Source: Thinopyrum elongatum
Lineage: Eukaryota > Streptophyta > Magnoliopsida > Poales > Poaceae
DNA: 64,000 nucleotides
Assembly: GCA_011799875.1 (NCBI GenBank)
Contig: CM022298.1
Coordinates: 284,405,395 to 284,469,394 of the forward strand
Direction: 5' to 3'
Each line of letters starts with the position of its first letter. Position 1 is the stretch's first letter. The notes beneath the pieces were generated by a model. That model had not been told where the DNA came from. It did no database searches and saw only the letters and a list, made by a program, of their open reading frames with translations. Made by a program: the position numbers and the translations under genes. Of this stretch, positions 12,216 through 23,659 are shown piece by piece.

Positions 12216-13741
12216 TGATATGTCTCTGTCGTATCTATAATTTTTTTATTGTTTCATGCCAATATTCTACAACTTTCATATACTTTTGGCAACTTTTTAT
12301 ATTATTTTTGGGACTAACATATTGATCTAGTGCCCAGTGCCAGTTCATGTTTGTTGCATGTTTTTTTGTTTTGCAGAATATCCATATCAAAAGGAGTCCA
12401 AACATGATAAAAACTTACGGATATTTTTTTTGGATATACGTGATTTTTGGTAAAAAGAATCAACGCGAGACGATGCCCGAGGGGCCCACAAGCCCTAGCG
12501 GCGCGCCCCCTACCCTGGGCGCGCCTGGGAGGCTTGTGGCCACCCCGTAAGGTGGTTGGTGCGCTTCTTCGGCAGCAAGGAAGATAATATCCAGATAAAA
12601 ATCGTGTTAAAATTTCAGCCCAATCGGAGTTATGGATCTCCGGGAATTTAGGAAACGGTGAAAGGCCAGAAAACAGGAACGCAGAAACAGATGGAAACAG
12701 AGAGAGAGATCCAATCTCGGAGGGGCTCCCGCCCCTCCGCCGCCATGGAGGCCATGGACTAGAGGGGAAACCCTTCTCCCATCTAGGGTGAAGGTCAAGG
12801 AAGAAGAAGAAAGAGTGGGCTCTCTCCCCCTCTCTCCCGGTGGCGCCGGAACGCCACCGGGGCCATCATCGTGACGACGATCTACACCAGCAACTTCGCC
12901 GCTGTCAACACCAACTCTCTGCCCCTCTATGTAGCGGTGTAACACCCCTTCTCCCCGCTGTAATCTCTACTTAAACATCGTGCTCAATGCTATATATTAT
13001 TTCCCAATGATGTATGGCTATCCTATGATGTTTGAGTAGATCCGTTTTGTCCTATGGGTTGATTGATGATCATGATTGGTTTGAGTTGTATGTTTTATTA
13101 TTGGTGCTGTCCTATGCTGCTCTCCGTGTCGTGCAAGCATGAGGGAGCCCCGTTGTAGGGTTTTCAATATGTTCATGATTCGCTTATGGTGGGTGGCGTG
13201 AGTGACAGAAGCACATACCCGAGTAAGTAGGTTGTTTGCGTATGGGAGTAAAGAGGACTTGATAGTTTAATGCTATGGTTGGGTTTTACCTTAATGATCT
13301 TTAGTAGTTGCGGATGCTTGCTAGAGTTCCAATCATAAGTGCATATGATCCAAGTAGAGAAAGTATGTTAGCTTATGCCTCTCCCTCATATAAAATTGCA
13401 ATAATGATTACCGGTCTAGTTATCGATTACCTAGGGACAAATAACTTTCTTGTGAAAAAAGCTCTCTACTAAAACTAACATAATTGTTTCTTTATCTAAA
13501 CATCCCCTAGCTTTTATTTACGTGCTCTTTATTATCTTGCAAACTTATCCTATCACACCTACAAAGTACTTCTAGTTTCATACTTGTTCTAGGTAAAGCG
13601 AACGTTAAGCGTGCGTAGAGTTGTATTGGTGGTCATTATAACTTGAGGGAATATTTGTTCTACCTGTAGCTCCGCGTTGGGTTCGACACTCTTACTTATC
13701 GAGAGAGGCTATAATTGATCCCCTATACTTGTGGGTTATCA
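12216..13741 (+). repeat. 3' LTR of element D
   Basis: 1526 bp. It starts TGATATGTCTC and ends GTGGGTTATCA, followed by the TSD CCCTC. It aligns with 6213-7706. Confidence 0.9.
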
Positions 13742-14006
13742 CCCTCATGAAGGAAACATGGGCGGCAGCGAGGTTAATCCGGGGCCCTTCATACGTTTTC
13801 TCGTTAGTCTTCACCTGGGAGGGATGCGGGAAGACCAGGTACTAGGGACCTAGTGAGGTGGCATGTGCCAGGCCTGGCCTAAGCGTAGGCACCGTGTCCA
13901 ACCCCCTCGCATGTGCATCCTAGGGGAATGCCTTGAACAGTGCCACGTGAAGTGCCGAGAGGCCATCCTGAGGTTGATGCAACCCATAGGGCGCCCTCTT
14001 GTTTAT

Positions 14007-14165
14007 CCGCCAGCGCGGAGCATGGGGCTTCCACTGGGCGTGGGCATGGTCGCGGTTCGACCATATCTGCAAGCGCAGAGCATGGGGCTTCTACTAGGTG
14101 TGGGCTTGGTCGTGGTTTGACCGTATCCACCAGCGCGGAGCATGGGGCTTCCACTGGGCATGGGT
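14007..14165 (+). repeat. 60-bp minisatellite, about 2.7 units
   Basis: Units start at 14007, 14067 and 14127, each carrying GAGCATGGGGCTTC. Two diverged units in opposite orientation occur in element C at about 350-450. Confidence 0.8.
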
Positions 14166-14415
14166 ACGGAGCTCTATATTAGAGTCTCCGGGCGTGTACA
14201 GCCCAATTTCATTCGTACGCGTGACTGGCACGACAGAACTTTGAGGAGGTGTATGTGGGCACTCATGAGCTATCACGGGACTCAGGAGGCCCTACCTCAA
14301 GGTGGGTTGCACCTGAACTTTTGGCGCGGGGCGCGCTTACGAAACCTGTGTAATGGGGGCGACCTACGCCGAGCGAACCTCCGGAGGCCGTCGCATGAGA
14401 AGCCCGAACACTAAA

Positions 14416-14780
14416 GACCCATAGGAGGTGACGTGAATGGGGCCGTCCCGCCAGACAGAGCTCGATCGCTTGGGTTTATCAATACTGCAAGGACGAACCC
14501 GAGCACAGACGCCCTGCCAAGTCTTCTCATGTAATAACCCGAGGAAGGACACCCAACGCGCGGCTCCCGTGACGGCGAAGCGCTGGAGTGCGGTTGTATG
14601 AACCGGGCCGCGCGCCCTAACTCACACACTCGCGATTAGCTCATGCAAGGACAAGGCGCCGAGGACCCCAAGAGGTGACGTACACGGGAGCTGGCCCGCC
14701 AGACATAGCTCGATCGCTTGGATTTAACGACGCTGCAGGTACGAACCCGAGCATAGACGCCGTGCCTGCCCTTAATCATG
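14416..14780. repeat. Diverged duplication, offset about 248 bp
   Basis: 14416-14531 and 14663-14780 share AGGTGACGT, CGCCAGACA, AGCTCGATCGCTTGG and GACGAACCCGAGCA-type blocks in the same order. Confidence 0.65.
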
Positions 14781-14849
14781 AGGCGGTCAAGGGTGGGGTT
14801 GTGAGGGCGCGGTGACATTCATGGTGACGAAGCACCAGGCACGCAGGTT

Positions 14850-16543
14850 GGAATACTAAGGAAAGTTTATCAAAGGCAGAGCCATTTCTGATACACGCGC
14901 AAAATGATACAGCTTGTTGGTCCAATATCTGCCTACCTTGTGTTTTGGAGATTGTTGACAGAGACATGTATGGACTGATTTGTTTTCTAGTGCATACAGA
15001 GAGAAAAAGTCCATACATGATTGAAGAATATGCTGTCTCCGGTGCTGAGTTTGCGGAACTTCGCCGAAGTACATTTGCGTTGCAGAGAAGAATGAGCTAT
15101 ACTTGTTGGAGTGATAGAGTCGAGAAGATTAATGAGAAGAAATTGAACCCTCAAAAGTTTACTGCTGAAGTGAAGTTTCGCTTGATTCGGTACTGTCGTC
15201 CAAAGAAATTGACTGCAGAGTTGGAAGTCGAAGACCATATCAAGACGTAGCATTCATTTAGTTGTTCTTCTTTCATTCATTTAAGTCATAGGACCTCCAT
15301 ACTATTAAGAGGGGTATAGGTTCTCGATGCTTAGATCCGCTATGATGCTTAGCCAAAACCTATGAAAGTTGCAAGAGAAATCGCTTTGGGCTCCGAGCAA
15401 ATACTTGCCAGCAAGAGACTGTGATCTTCGTTACGAGGGATTTGCCTCGGACTGAGGAGTTAGCATTTCTTGCTCCGCAAGAAATGTTACCGTTGTGCTC
15501 AAGTCCGACAGTTGGAATCGTCTCTTTCGGCCATTGGCTGAGCCCGATGTATAATTTGGTCTTTTCCCATCAGGGAAGGCTGTGGCTATAAATAGCCACC
15601 CCGCACCGGCTTTGTCCGGTGGCTGCTCCGTTTGAGATTTCTGAGAAGATTGATTTGAGCAACGCCTCTCCGAGTGATTTGAGTTTAAGATCCACCGAGA
15701 GAAAAACCAAGAGCCCAAACTTAGACAGTGGTTTAGCATCACAGTAGTTCTGAGTGAGAGTTATTGTACCTATTACTCTTGAGAGCTGCGCACTCTCTAG
15801 ACGGATTGGTTTTGGCTTCGAGTGATGAAGAGTTGTTGTCTTCACCGAGCCTGATCTTCAGCAACCAAGAGTGATTGTGGTTCGTGAAGGTCGACTGAAG
15901 GTTTGGAGATCGCCAACAAGGATCTACCATGAGTGAAATCAACCTGAGTCTGATCAGCTCTGTGTTGAAGGAGAATAGGGTGAAGAGAGTTTATCTTCCA
16001 TGTGAAGTCACATCCCCTCCAACCAGACGTAGCCCTTTGGCAGAAGGGTGAACTGGTCTACCAAATCTCTCTGTCGCCATCGAGCACCACTGGTTATTTC
16101 TATTCTACTGCAATTCCTTCAGTAGTTCTTATTCGTGCTTTGTACCGATAGATTTCTTGATCAGTCTGTACTATTCACTTCATATCGCGTGTCTGTTCTT
16201 CGACCTTATCTGTTTACTTTTGTTACCATCCTGTGCATCCATTTTACTTGTGAAATCTGTGTGTAGCTACTCATTCAGTCTCTATTATGTTGTGTCTTAT
16301 CCTATTACATCTGTTTGCTTGTTGCATAACCATCATTGTTGTTAAGCCTGTGTTCTATCAAGCTCGTAATGTTGTCAATGCATTCCTCGAATAGTATGCT
16401 TCTGACGAAGAGGATTGAATAAGTATATTTCCTTCGTCTCTCTATTCCGCTGCTGTGATTGGGTTAAGTTTCAAAGCTTTCGAAAGAAAATTTTGAATCT
16501 CCCATTCACCCTGCCTCTGGTCGATATACTCTCGGTCCTAACA
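14850..16543 (+). mobile_element. Element G, 5'-truncated LTR retrotransposon (internal end plus 3' LTR)
   Basis: From the left there is about 0.45 kb of internal sequence with an ORF tail (to 15250), a purine-rich stretch near AAGAGGGGTATAGG at about 15310, then an LTR-like segment to 16543. That segment has a promoter TATAAATAG at about 15582, a Ser/Lys-rich untranslated leader and a terminal block CATTCACC...CTCTGGTCGATA ending CCTAACA. This end type is common in Triticeae LTR elements, but I cannot name the family safely. No 5' LTR or TSD was found, so the left limit is approximate and the element looks truncated. Confidence 0.5.
14945..15250 (+). pseudogene. ORF tail inside element G
   Basis: About 100 codons ending EVEDHIKT and TAG. 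The last 70 residues are basic and could be the end of a retroelement protein. No domain is recognised. It opens downstream of the truncation, so the true N-terminus is missing. Its place just before a polypurine-like tract and LTR suggests the last ORF of the element. A shadow frame on the other strand is equally open, so coding is not certain. Confidence 0.35.
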
Positions 16544-16565
16544 CAACTGCAGGGGAGGGCCCTGA
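16544..16565 (-). other. Short strip of element B between G and E, with left TSD of E
   Basis: Only 22 bp separate the CCTAACA end of G from the start of E. CCTGA at 16561-16565 is repeated at 27869-27873 directly after E. Confidence 0.7.
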
Positions 16566-19500
16566 TGTGGCACCCCAGCTCAGAGGAAACCGGAATGCCC
16601 CGTATTCCAGCCCAGAGACAAGTCTTTTGGAATACGGCACTGTTGGCATAGAACAAATCAGCTCTTTATTACTATGAATAAGGTTACAAGGGTACATGGA
16701 TTACATCGGCACGGCGATACTACGCCTGCCCAGGGTAGCTCTATGCTAACAGCGAAACAACCCGAGGAAGCGGAGTAACTCTCGGCAGCGAAACAACGAC
16801 GACGGTGATGGACTCCACTCCGCAGGGACTCTGGCTGGAACGCGTATCCTAGCTCGCAAACTCAGAATCCTCGACAAGCAAGCTATCATGGCATGACCTG
16901 CAAACTGGCATGACACACCAGGTGAGTACTTTGAATGTACTCGCAAGCTCACAGCAACCAAAGCAGTCAAGACAAGCAACAGCATGGCATTTACAGGTTA
17001 AGCAGGTGTAAAAATGATGATGCTAGAACAATATAAGCATGGCATGGCATATACTATATGCAACAGGTTAAACCTATCATTGTGTAACTTACTCTGTTCT
17101 GAGGTTGCCTCGTAACCACCACATGTAAAAACTTACCCTCGAGTGTGCCACATGATAACCTCGAGACCAACCAAACTTGGTATTACAATACCGTAGTGAT
17201 AACATGATCACCAGGAGCTTGGTCTTTACCCGAGATCACCACATAACACTATCAACCAAATCCGGTATCCATGATACCACGGTGATCCTCTCGTGATCAC
17301 GATCAACCATCGTCGGTATCATCGATAGCACGGTGATCCTCTCGCGATCACATAAAGATCAACCAACTTCTTTCTCATCGAACGGGGTTGTTATAAGCAA
17401 GATTATTATACTGTTGACCCATAGTGTGTCCTACTACGAACTGTGCCCATATCCGAGGACACGGCTATCGATAGATTATACACACTCTACAGAGGTTAGT
17501 ACACTGTACCCACACCACGGAACTCATGGCCTCGTGCTCCCATTCGGTTGGACCAATGACGTTCCGACAAAACCCAGTCTATTGCATGGCACTCTCCCGG
17601 CCATTCCGACAAACTCCCCTTTGGGCTATGTCATGGGTGACCCATGTGTCCTTCCGACACCTGCCACCGTCGTGGCCAAACAAACTGTCCCAAACGGGGA
17701 CCTGGTACCAAATAACTCAACTGGGTTCACAAGGTTATAGCCGCCTACCTGATCAGGGTAGCACGCACTCATATCCTTCCCTAGGTGGAAGTACCGGCGA
17801 GAGGCATAACAATAGACCGAATTAGGGCTGCCCCATCCCAGCAAGTGTGGTTGCACTGGTGAGCTCGATTCGGTGGCGCACTATGACTCAGCCAACAGGT
17901 GTTCAAGTTCGATTAACATCCGGTTAAATTTGAATGATGATGTGCTGAGCCATGATAACAGGATGAATCATAACAACTGATAACGAAACATGCAGACATG
18001 TCATCATCTTAGCATGAACTACTGCCAGTATTAACCATGAGCATGATGCTACCAACGACTACTTGATAACTAGCAAGATGCACATGGACAGAATGTAAGG
18101 ATGAGCATATACAGTATTTTCGGACATAATAACATGCACACATTAAATAGCTATTCAAGTAGGAAACCATAGCCACTGCAAATCCATCATGCAAGTGGCT
18201 GTCGTGGCTTGCCTGGGGATGAAGGAAATCACCGGGGAGAAGTGCGGAATGCTCTCGGAATGGATCACTGGAAATAGTTCTCTCCTGGAGGGGGCTGTTT
18301 ACGGAAAGGGCAAAAGGGTCATTTTCACTATGGGGACACATGATGAAAATGGTACCAACGGAACGGGCTCGACGAGACGAAGAAGTAGGCTTTTGATTCA
18401 CCTCGATCGGAGTTACGAGCAAAAAGTTATAACACTTTTTCTATCAGGGACCAATTTGGAAGAAAAATAATAACAGAAAGGTCCTTGACAGCACAACCGA
18501 TCGCGCACTCGGCGAAAATACGTTTTCTAGTGGGAGAAACGCACTAGCCGCCGGGCGCCTCCACTTATCCCTGCTGGCGCCTCCTTCTCCCACCGACAGG
18601 TGGGGCCCGCTGGCGCTCTCTCTCTCTCTTCTCTTCTTCTCTTCTTCCCCCGACGCCCGCGTGCAGCATAGAAGGAGGCCGCTGGCGCCGATGCTCGCCC
18701 GGCCGACTCCGGCCATCTCTCGCGGTGCTCCGGCCACCCTCGAGCTCAGAAGGACGTGGTGCACCTACTCATGTATGTCACAAACCGCGGGAGATGCAAG
18801 GTCGAGTGCAGCCTCAAGGACGGCGGACGGCGGCGGTGACCGAAGATGGGCACGTGGCTACGTTGCTCCGGTGGAAGGGCTGAGCGTCAGGGAAGCTCCG
18901 GTGGCTTCGGGGTTTCCTCGGAACCGGATAGGAGGGCGAGGGGAGCTTCGGCTCGCTCCAATTTAGGAGGGCCGAGGCGGCGACCATGGCGGCGAATTGA
19001 GGGAAGGAGAGGAGCTAGAGCTCCGACGAGTGGACGGGGAGGATCAATGGAGTGAGGAGGGGAGGTTGGTGTGGACGAGAGGGCTCGGGGCGGCCTATTT
19101 ATAGGCGAGCGACGGGGAGGGCCGAGCACCGCCGCGGCGACGCGTGTGCCGGCGTCCCGGAGGTTCAGGAGCTCGCCTAGAGAGGGAGAGAGGGTTCCGG
19201 GGAGGTCTTGGAGGGGCTGAGAGGGTTCAGGCGAAGTCGGGAGAGCTCGGTCGACTAGACTCGACGGCGGCAGAGACGGTAGGGTACGGGCACGGCGGCT
19301 ACACCGCGATGGAGGGGACGGGAGAGGGGGAAGCTTATCTAGGGAGGAAGACGACGACGTGGGGAAGCTGTTGGACATGATGATACGGGCGGAAACGACG
19401 AGCAGAGGATGGGCCCGAGCTGACAAGCACGCAGCTCGCGTCCATGGCGTGTCAGGGCGGCAGTCACCGCGTGGACGCGACGTTGCCACGTGTTCTGGTC

Positions 19501-20765
19501 AACCCCACCGTGTCAACTCGATCAGTCATTCAACAGATGAGGTCAAGGAGGAAAGAAACGAGCATAGTGGCACATGAGTTGACCACAGCTTGCAGGTTTT
19601 GTCTGGAAAAGGAAGGTGTTTGTGCCGTGGTGAGGAAGATACAGGAAGAGATACGGACTGGTCTTTGCCAAAGAGTGATCACATGCTAAGATGATCATCT
19701 CTGCAAATTTTCAGCCTATTTGGATGAAGATAAAGAGCACTTGCAGTTCAATGTGCCAAACGGGACAGGAATGCAAATGTTGAAGTGGCACTCACATACT
19801 TGCTTGGATTAAGCTGAAATTTGAAGGATGCTAGTTATTTAGGCATATGAAGACACTGTATAAATTTCATACCATTTGGATAAACCAAAATGGTACTTCC
19901 TTCACACTGCATCCCACTGGACAAAATTTTAGAAAGATAACTGAGGATAAATGGCTAGATGAAATGAGCCCAAATTAGTTGGAGAGGTGATATATGGGTA
20001 GGGGAATGCTCTGGTAAATTTTCAGCAATTATGAAGCAATATAAGATATAGTTGCTTCACAACAGAAAACTATGACTAGAAGCAAAGAATTGATGCTGTG
20101 CTCACACAGTTGGAGGGATGATGCTCAAATTTTGTGGAGGGTGTTAATTTGAGCATATGAAGGTGCTTACAAAATTTCAACTCATTTGTATACTCCTAGC
20201 TAGCACTTCCTTCATTAAGCTTACAGCTGACCAGAAATTTGGAAATTAGCCAGGAAATATTTACTAGTCAAATTGAGTTGAATTTTGTCATGTGGCAATG
20301 ATATGGATGGGAAAGAGTGCACAAAAAGTTTTAAAGCAAGCAAGCAAATATAAAGGGTACTTGCTTCTCAACTTGACAGCTAGGGCAGAATCAGAAAAGG
20401 ATTATTGGTGGAATATTTTTGAACATGGAAGGAAAGATTTTGGCATATCTGAGGAAGATATGACCCAAACAATTTATGAGAATTATTTGGGAATTCTTGG
20501 AATGATGGAAATGTGGGTTGCTTCACAACCCAGGGCAGACAGGGTTATTCCTTTAATAGAAAAAGGAATATTCCCAAAGAAAAGAATATTGGGATTGGTC
20601 CAAGATGGGAATGATATGGTCTTGGGATGGTTTTGAGGTTGACAAGCCACTTGGGAGAGGAATCAAGGATGATCTCTCCAGGTTTCAAGACCACTAAGCC
20701 ACAAAAAAGCAAAACCAAACCAAAATCAAAAGAAAAAGAAAAAGGGCAAAATCTAGGGTGTTACA
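16566..20765 (-). repeat. 3' LTR of element E
   Basis: 4200 bp. It has a minus-strand TATAAATA at 19096-19103, a CT-rich microsatellite near 18605-18650, a set of palindromic GTGATC/GATCAC and GGTATC/GATACC motifs at about 17150-17350, and an internal diverged duplication of about 300 bp (19800-20330). Open frames in it, including 20292-20636 and 18887-19489, are not retained cleanly in the other LTR. Confidence 0.88.
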
Positions 20766-23640
20766 AACCTACCCCACTTAAAGAAATCTCGTCCTCGAGA
20801 TTTGGTTGCTCAGGGGTCAATCATGAATATTCTGACTTAAGGAAACCATTTCCCACTCGGGCTTCTTTTTTTTGCCTTTGTATAATGCTCCCATTAAATT
20901 TCATCTGTCTGACTACCTGACTTCAGGGTGGTTTGTTTCACTAGATCCTTTTTCTGGCAAATCTTACCTCATATGCTACTCTGACTTTAATCCTTTTATG
21001 TCTGCTGACTTATCAGGGGTGCGATGAATTATCCTGGAATACCTGTCCTTCTCGCAAGTCTGAGAGCTGTTTCCCCATGGACGTGTTACACTGAAGTCCA
21101 ATACGGACGACCGTCCATTGAGTTGTGAACAAATTCTCTCAGTGGACATGAAATCTCTTGCTCATTGCATTGGGTGGCTTCAAATGGCTGTGGGTCCTCC
21201 AGGTGTAAAACAGTACCGTGAATCGTACCACTCTCTTGGCAGAATCTGACTTCTCGCAAGAATTGCTGAGTCATCTTGGGTATCTGCACTATCTCGGGTA
21301 TCACATTCGTACCAAAGATTTAATTGTCACCTGTCATGACCAGCATAAAGGTGTATGACCTCATAACGATATTTTCTGCAGACTTGACTGACGGTGGTTC
21401 GGGCAGACGAATCTTGTTCATGGCAGGCTATCCTGTAACTGATTCCCGCATGTGGGGAAACATGCTTCAAGACTATTATTCATCCTTATGATCACTCCGT
21501 CTGTCGGTATCTTTATGTGGATGGTAGGCCGTGTAATGCTTTAACACTATTGCTGCAATCAAACTGCTGAATTGACACTTCGGTCTTACCTGACAGGCTT
21601 GAATATCCCCTTCTGATATTTCTGAGAATATATAGCTGGCTGAGCGGTTTGACCCGATATGGGGTCCTTGCAAATGGAATAGACCCCGTGGGTGTGTACC
21701 CATGGTGATCGGTACCGATCCATACTGTTCTGGTATCTGTACCATGTTGATCATGTAACCATTATCATACCTGTGTGGCCAATCTTGCTCCTTCATTTTG
21801 GTTTTCCTTGCCTGGATCCTTAGCTGAAAGAGCTTGGCCTTACGTATTCTTGATTCTTCGGGTGACCATGGGTGCTGTCAGGTACAATATTCCGTTAGGC
21901 ATATTACTTTACAAGTTGTAGCTGTAGGGTAACGACCGTCTAAACCCTTGGATGAAACCAGCAAATAAACCAGTAGCCACCAGAACTGTCTTTACAACTC
22001 AGATCTGGGACATTACTGGAGTAACTCAACCCCGACTCAAGACGGCTGAAAAGCAGCTCAGAGCATGAGACGGTGTCGATAAGAAGAAAGTAGCAACTCC
22101 CTAAGTCGGCCGAAGAACAGCTCAGAGCATAGGGTCATTGCTACGGAAAGAAATTCAACAGCTGCCCGCGACGGCCCAAAAGCAGCTCAGAACATGGGCC
22201 AGTTGCTGACGAGAGAAATAAAAGTCGGCATCCACCCCGGACGGCCATAAACAGCTCAGAACACAGGCGTGGTGCCATTACTAAAGAAAGGAAGGCAAGG
22301 GTTCAGTAGCATTCCATACAGCTCACGGGCTGGTATCATTGTATGAGTAACTCATATGACCTTGGCAGCATGTTCACCATCGCTATTGAGTATACACAGC
22401 TAAGTGTTTCATTCCTGAGGCAGGCTTGTGTCCTGGCTGATTTTTTTTGTCTTCTGGCCAACTGTTGCGGATCTGACTCTGGGGACATATGGTCATATGC
22501 TGCCAACTGACTAGGAAACATCTTGTATATAACCCATACCTTTGACTCGAAATGTACTGTTGATCATGCACACATCTTTGCCTTCTTGCTGCTTTGATTA
22601 TTACTGCGGTGAAGATTGCACATTGATGTATAATCGATGCTGATAATCCATCCAGAATACCATTTGTTGTCAGACCAGATATTCCCAATATCACGCAGTC
22701 GACGAAAAATTCCATGTTATTGAGCTGAGCTTCCAAATGCTTGCCTCTTCACTGATTCTTTGAGTCCAGTGTTGGTGAGCAACTTCCATAAGGGGAAATA
22801 ATGTAACACCAAGGGCCCAAAGCAAAAGAAACAACAGAAACGACTAAAATAAAAGCACTCAAAACATCAAGATCACACACAAGTAATATCACATATACAA
22901 CTATCCACAGCAATAATATGCATGCTTACCTAAGCACACAAATCTCGCGGAAACTCCGGTACTACGGTCTAACATGCTGCGGCGATGTGCACGAAGGTGA
23001 GACAATGTGTGGAAAAAGTTGGTGTAAACAAAGCTACACCAAACACAGGCTTACACCGGTTGTAGCTGGACGAATACGGAGGTGAGGACGGACTTGGTGA
23101 TCGAGGGTCGGAACACAGAGGTCACGACCACATCATCATCAAGCGTACGGGAGGAAACCGTACTTGTCCAGGGAGTGGATGGCAGGGTAAGATAACGATG
23201 ACAAGAAAGGCTTGCGGGCATTGCCCTTTTCTGATAACTAAGATCAGTAAGGGTTGCCAACGTGGCTGGTGGGACGATGGCAAGATTCGGGATAGAAACA
23301 TGTCTATCACCGAAACTATAGGGGTGGCTGAAGAGAATATATTGGTGTGGTACCTGTGCATCAATCCTGCAAGGGATCGACACTATCAAGCACCTTGGCA
23401 TCACTCCGCTGGGACGAAGATGACACCACATCAAGGAACCACTATGCAAACTAGAAAGCGCAGGTAGTGGATCGAAACCGATGCCGCCTACACCCACCAG
23501 ATCAATCGTTAGTGATAAAATATCTAGTCTATATGCATACTATGCACAAACAAATGCAAAAAACAAGTGCAGCAAACCAACTAGATCCTATACTACCGGT
23601 TACTAACATTCGCGCGGTCTAGGGCATCCTACAGCCAGAC
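20766..23640 (-). other. Internal domain of element E, no recognisable gene
   Basis: Minus-strand frames such as 21476-21796 and 22383-22736 are short and match no gag, protease, RT, RNase H or integrase motif that I know. A four-unit minisatellite lies at 22041-22300. The first bases (20766-20790) are the likely polypurine tract. Confidence 0.6.
22041..22300. repeat. Minisatellite of about 65 bp, four units, in element E
   Basis: Units start at about 22041, 22105, 22170 and 22240. Each carries a G-[AT]-CGGC head followed by CAGCTCAGA-[GA]-CA. Confidence 0.75.
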
Positions 23641-23656
23641 CTGCTCTGATACCAAC
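23641..23656 (-). other. Primer-binding site of element E
   Basis: On the minus strand TTGGTATCAGAGCAGG lies three bases inside the LTR end at 23660. The core TGGTATCAGAGC is complementary to the 3' end of plant initiator tRNA-Met. Confidence 0.85.
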
Positions 23657-23659
23657 GAT

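Larger units (their letters stand above)
6213..13741 (+). mobile_element. Element D, non-autonomous gypsy (Sabrina/Athila-like)
   Basis: LTRs are 6213-7706 and 12216-13741, flanked by CCCTC at 6208-6212 and 13742-13746. A primer-binding site follows the 5' LTR, and AATTAAGCTTGGGGATGC precedes the 3' LTR as the polypurine tract. The LTR start TGATATGTCTC and the phrase AAGCTTGGGGATGC are ones I associate with Sabrina-like elements. The internal domain has only a degenerate family-specific ORF (7831-9173) and no pol, so mobility would have depended on another element. The 5' LTR lacks its first 11 bases although the TSD is flush with it. Confidence 0.85.
13742..14850 (-). other. Spacer of element B with repeats
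   Basis: This is element B sequence resuming after D. It contains a 60-bp array (14007-14165) and a second, longer duplication (14416-14531 against 14663-14780). The open frames on both strands are short and look like by-products of the GC-rich repeats. The right limit, against G, is approximate. Confidence 0.6.

Noticed and set aside
17150..17350. Palindromic GTGATC/GGTATC motifs as operator sites
   Set aside because: They are present in both LTR copies and could be regulatory, but nothing links them to a factor. Left as LTR texture.
18887..19489. 200-codon minus-strand frame in the E 3' LTR
   Set aside because: It is Pro/Ser/Arg low-complexity in a GC-rich leader, and the matching part of the other LTR (about 25981-26593) is broken into shorter frames.
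20292..20636. 114-codon plus-strand frame with protein-like composition
   Set aside because: It lies inside an LTR, antisense to the element, and the other LTR copy has a one-base deletion near 27540 that destroys it.
23051..23497. 148-codon minus-strand frame near the primer-binding site of E
   Set aside because: It has no gag features, and its composition is that of an untranslated leader. Kept only as non-coding interior.
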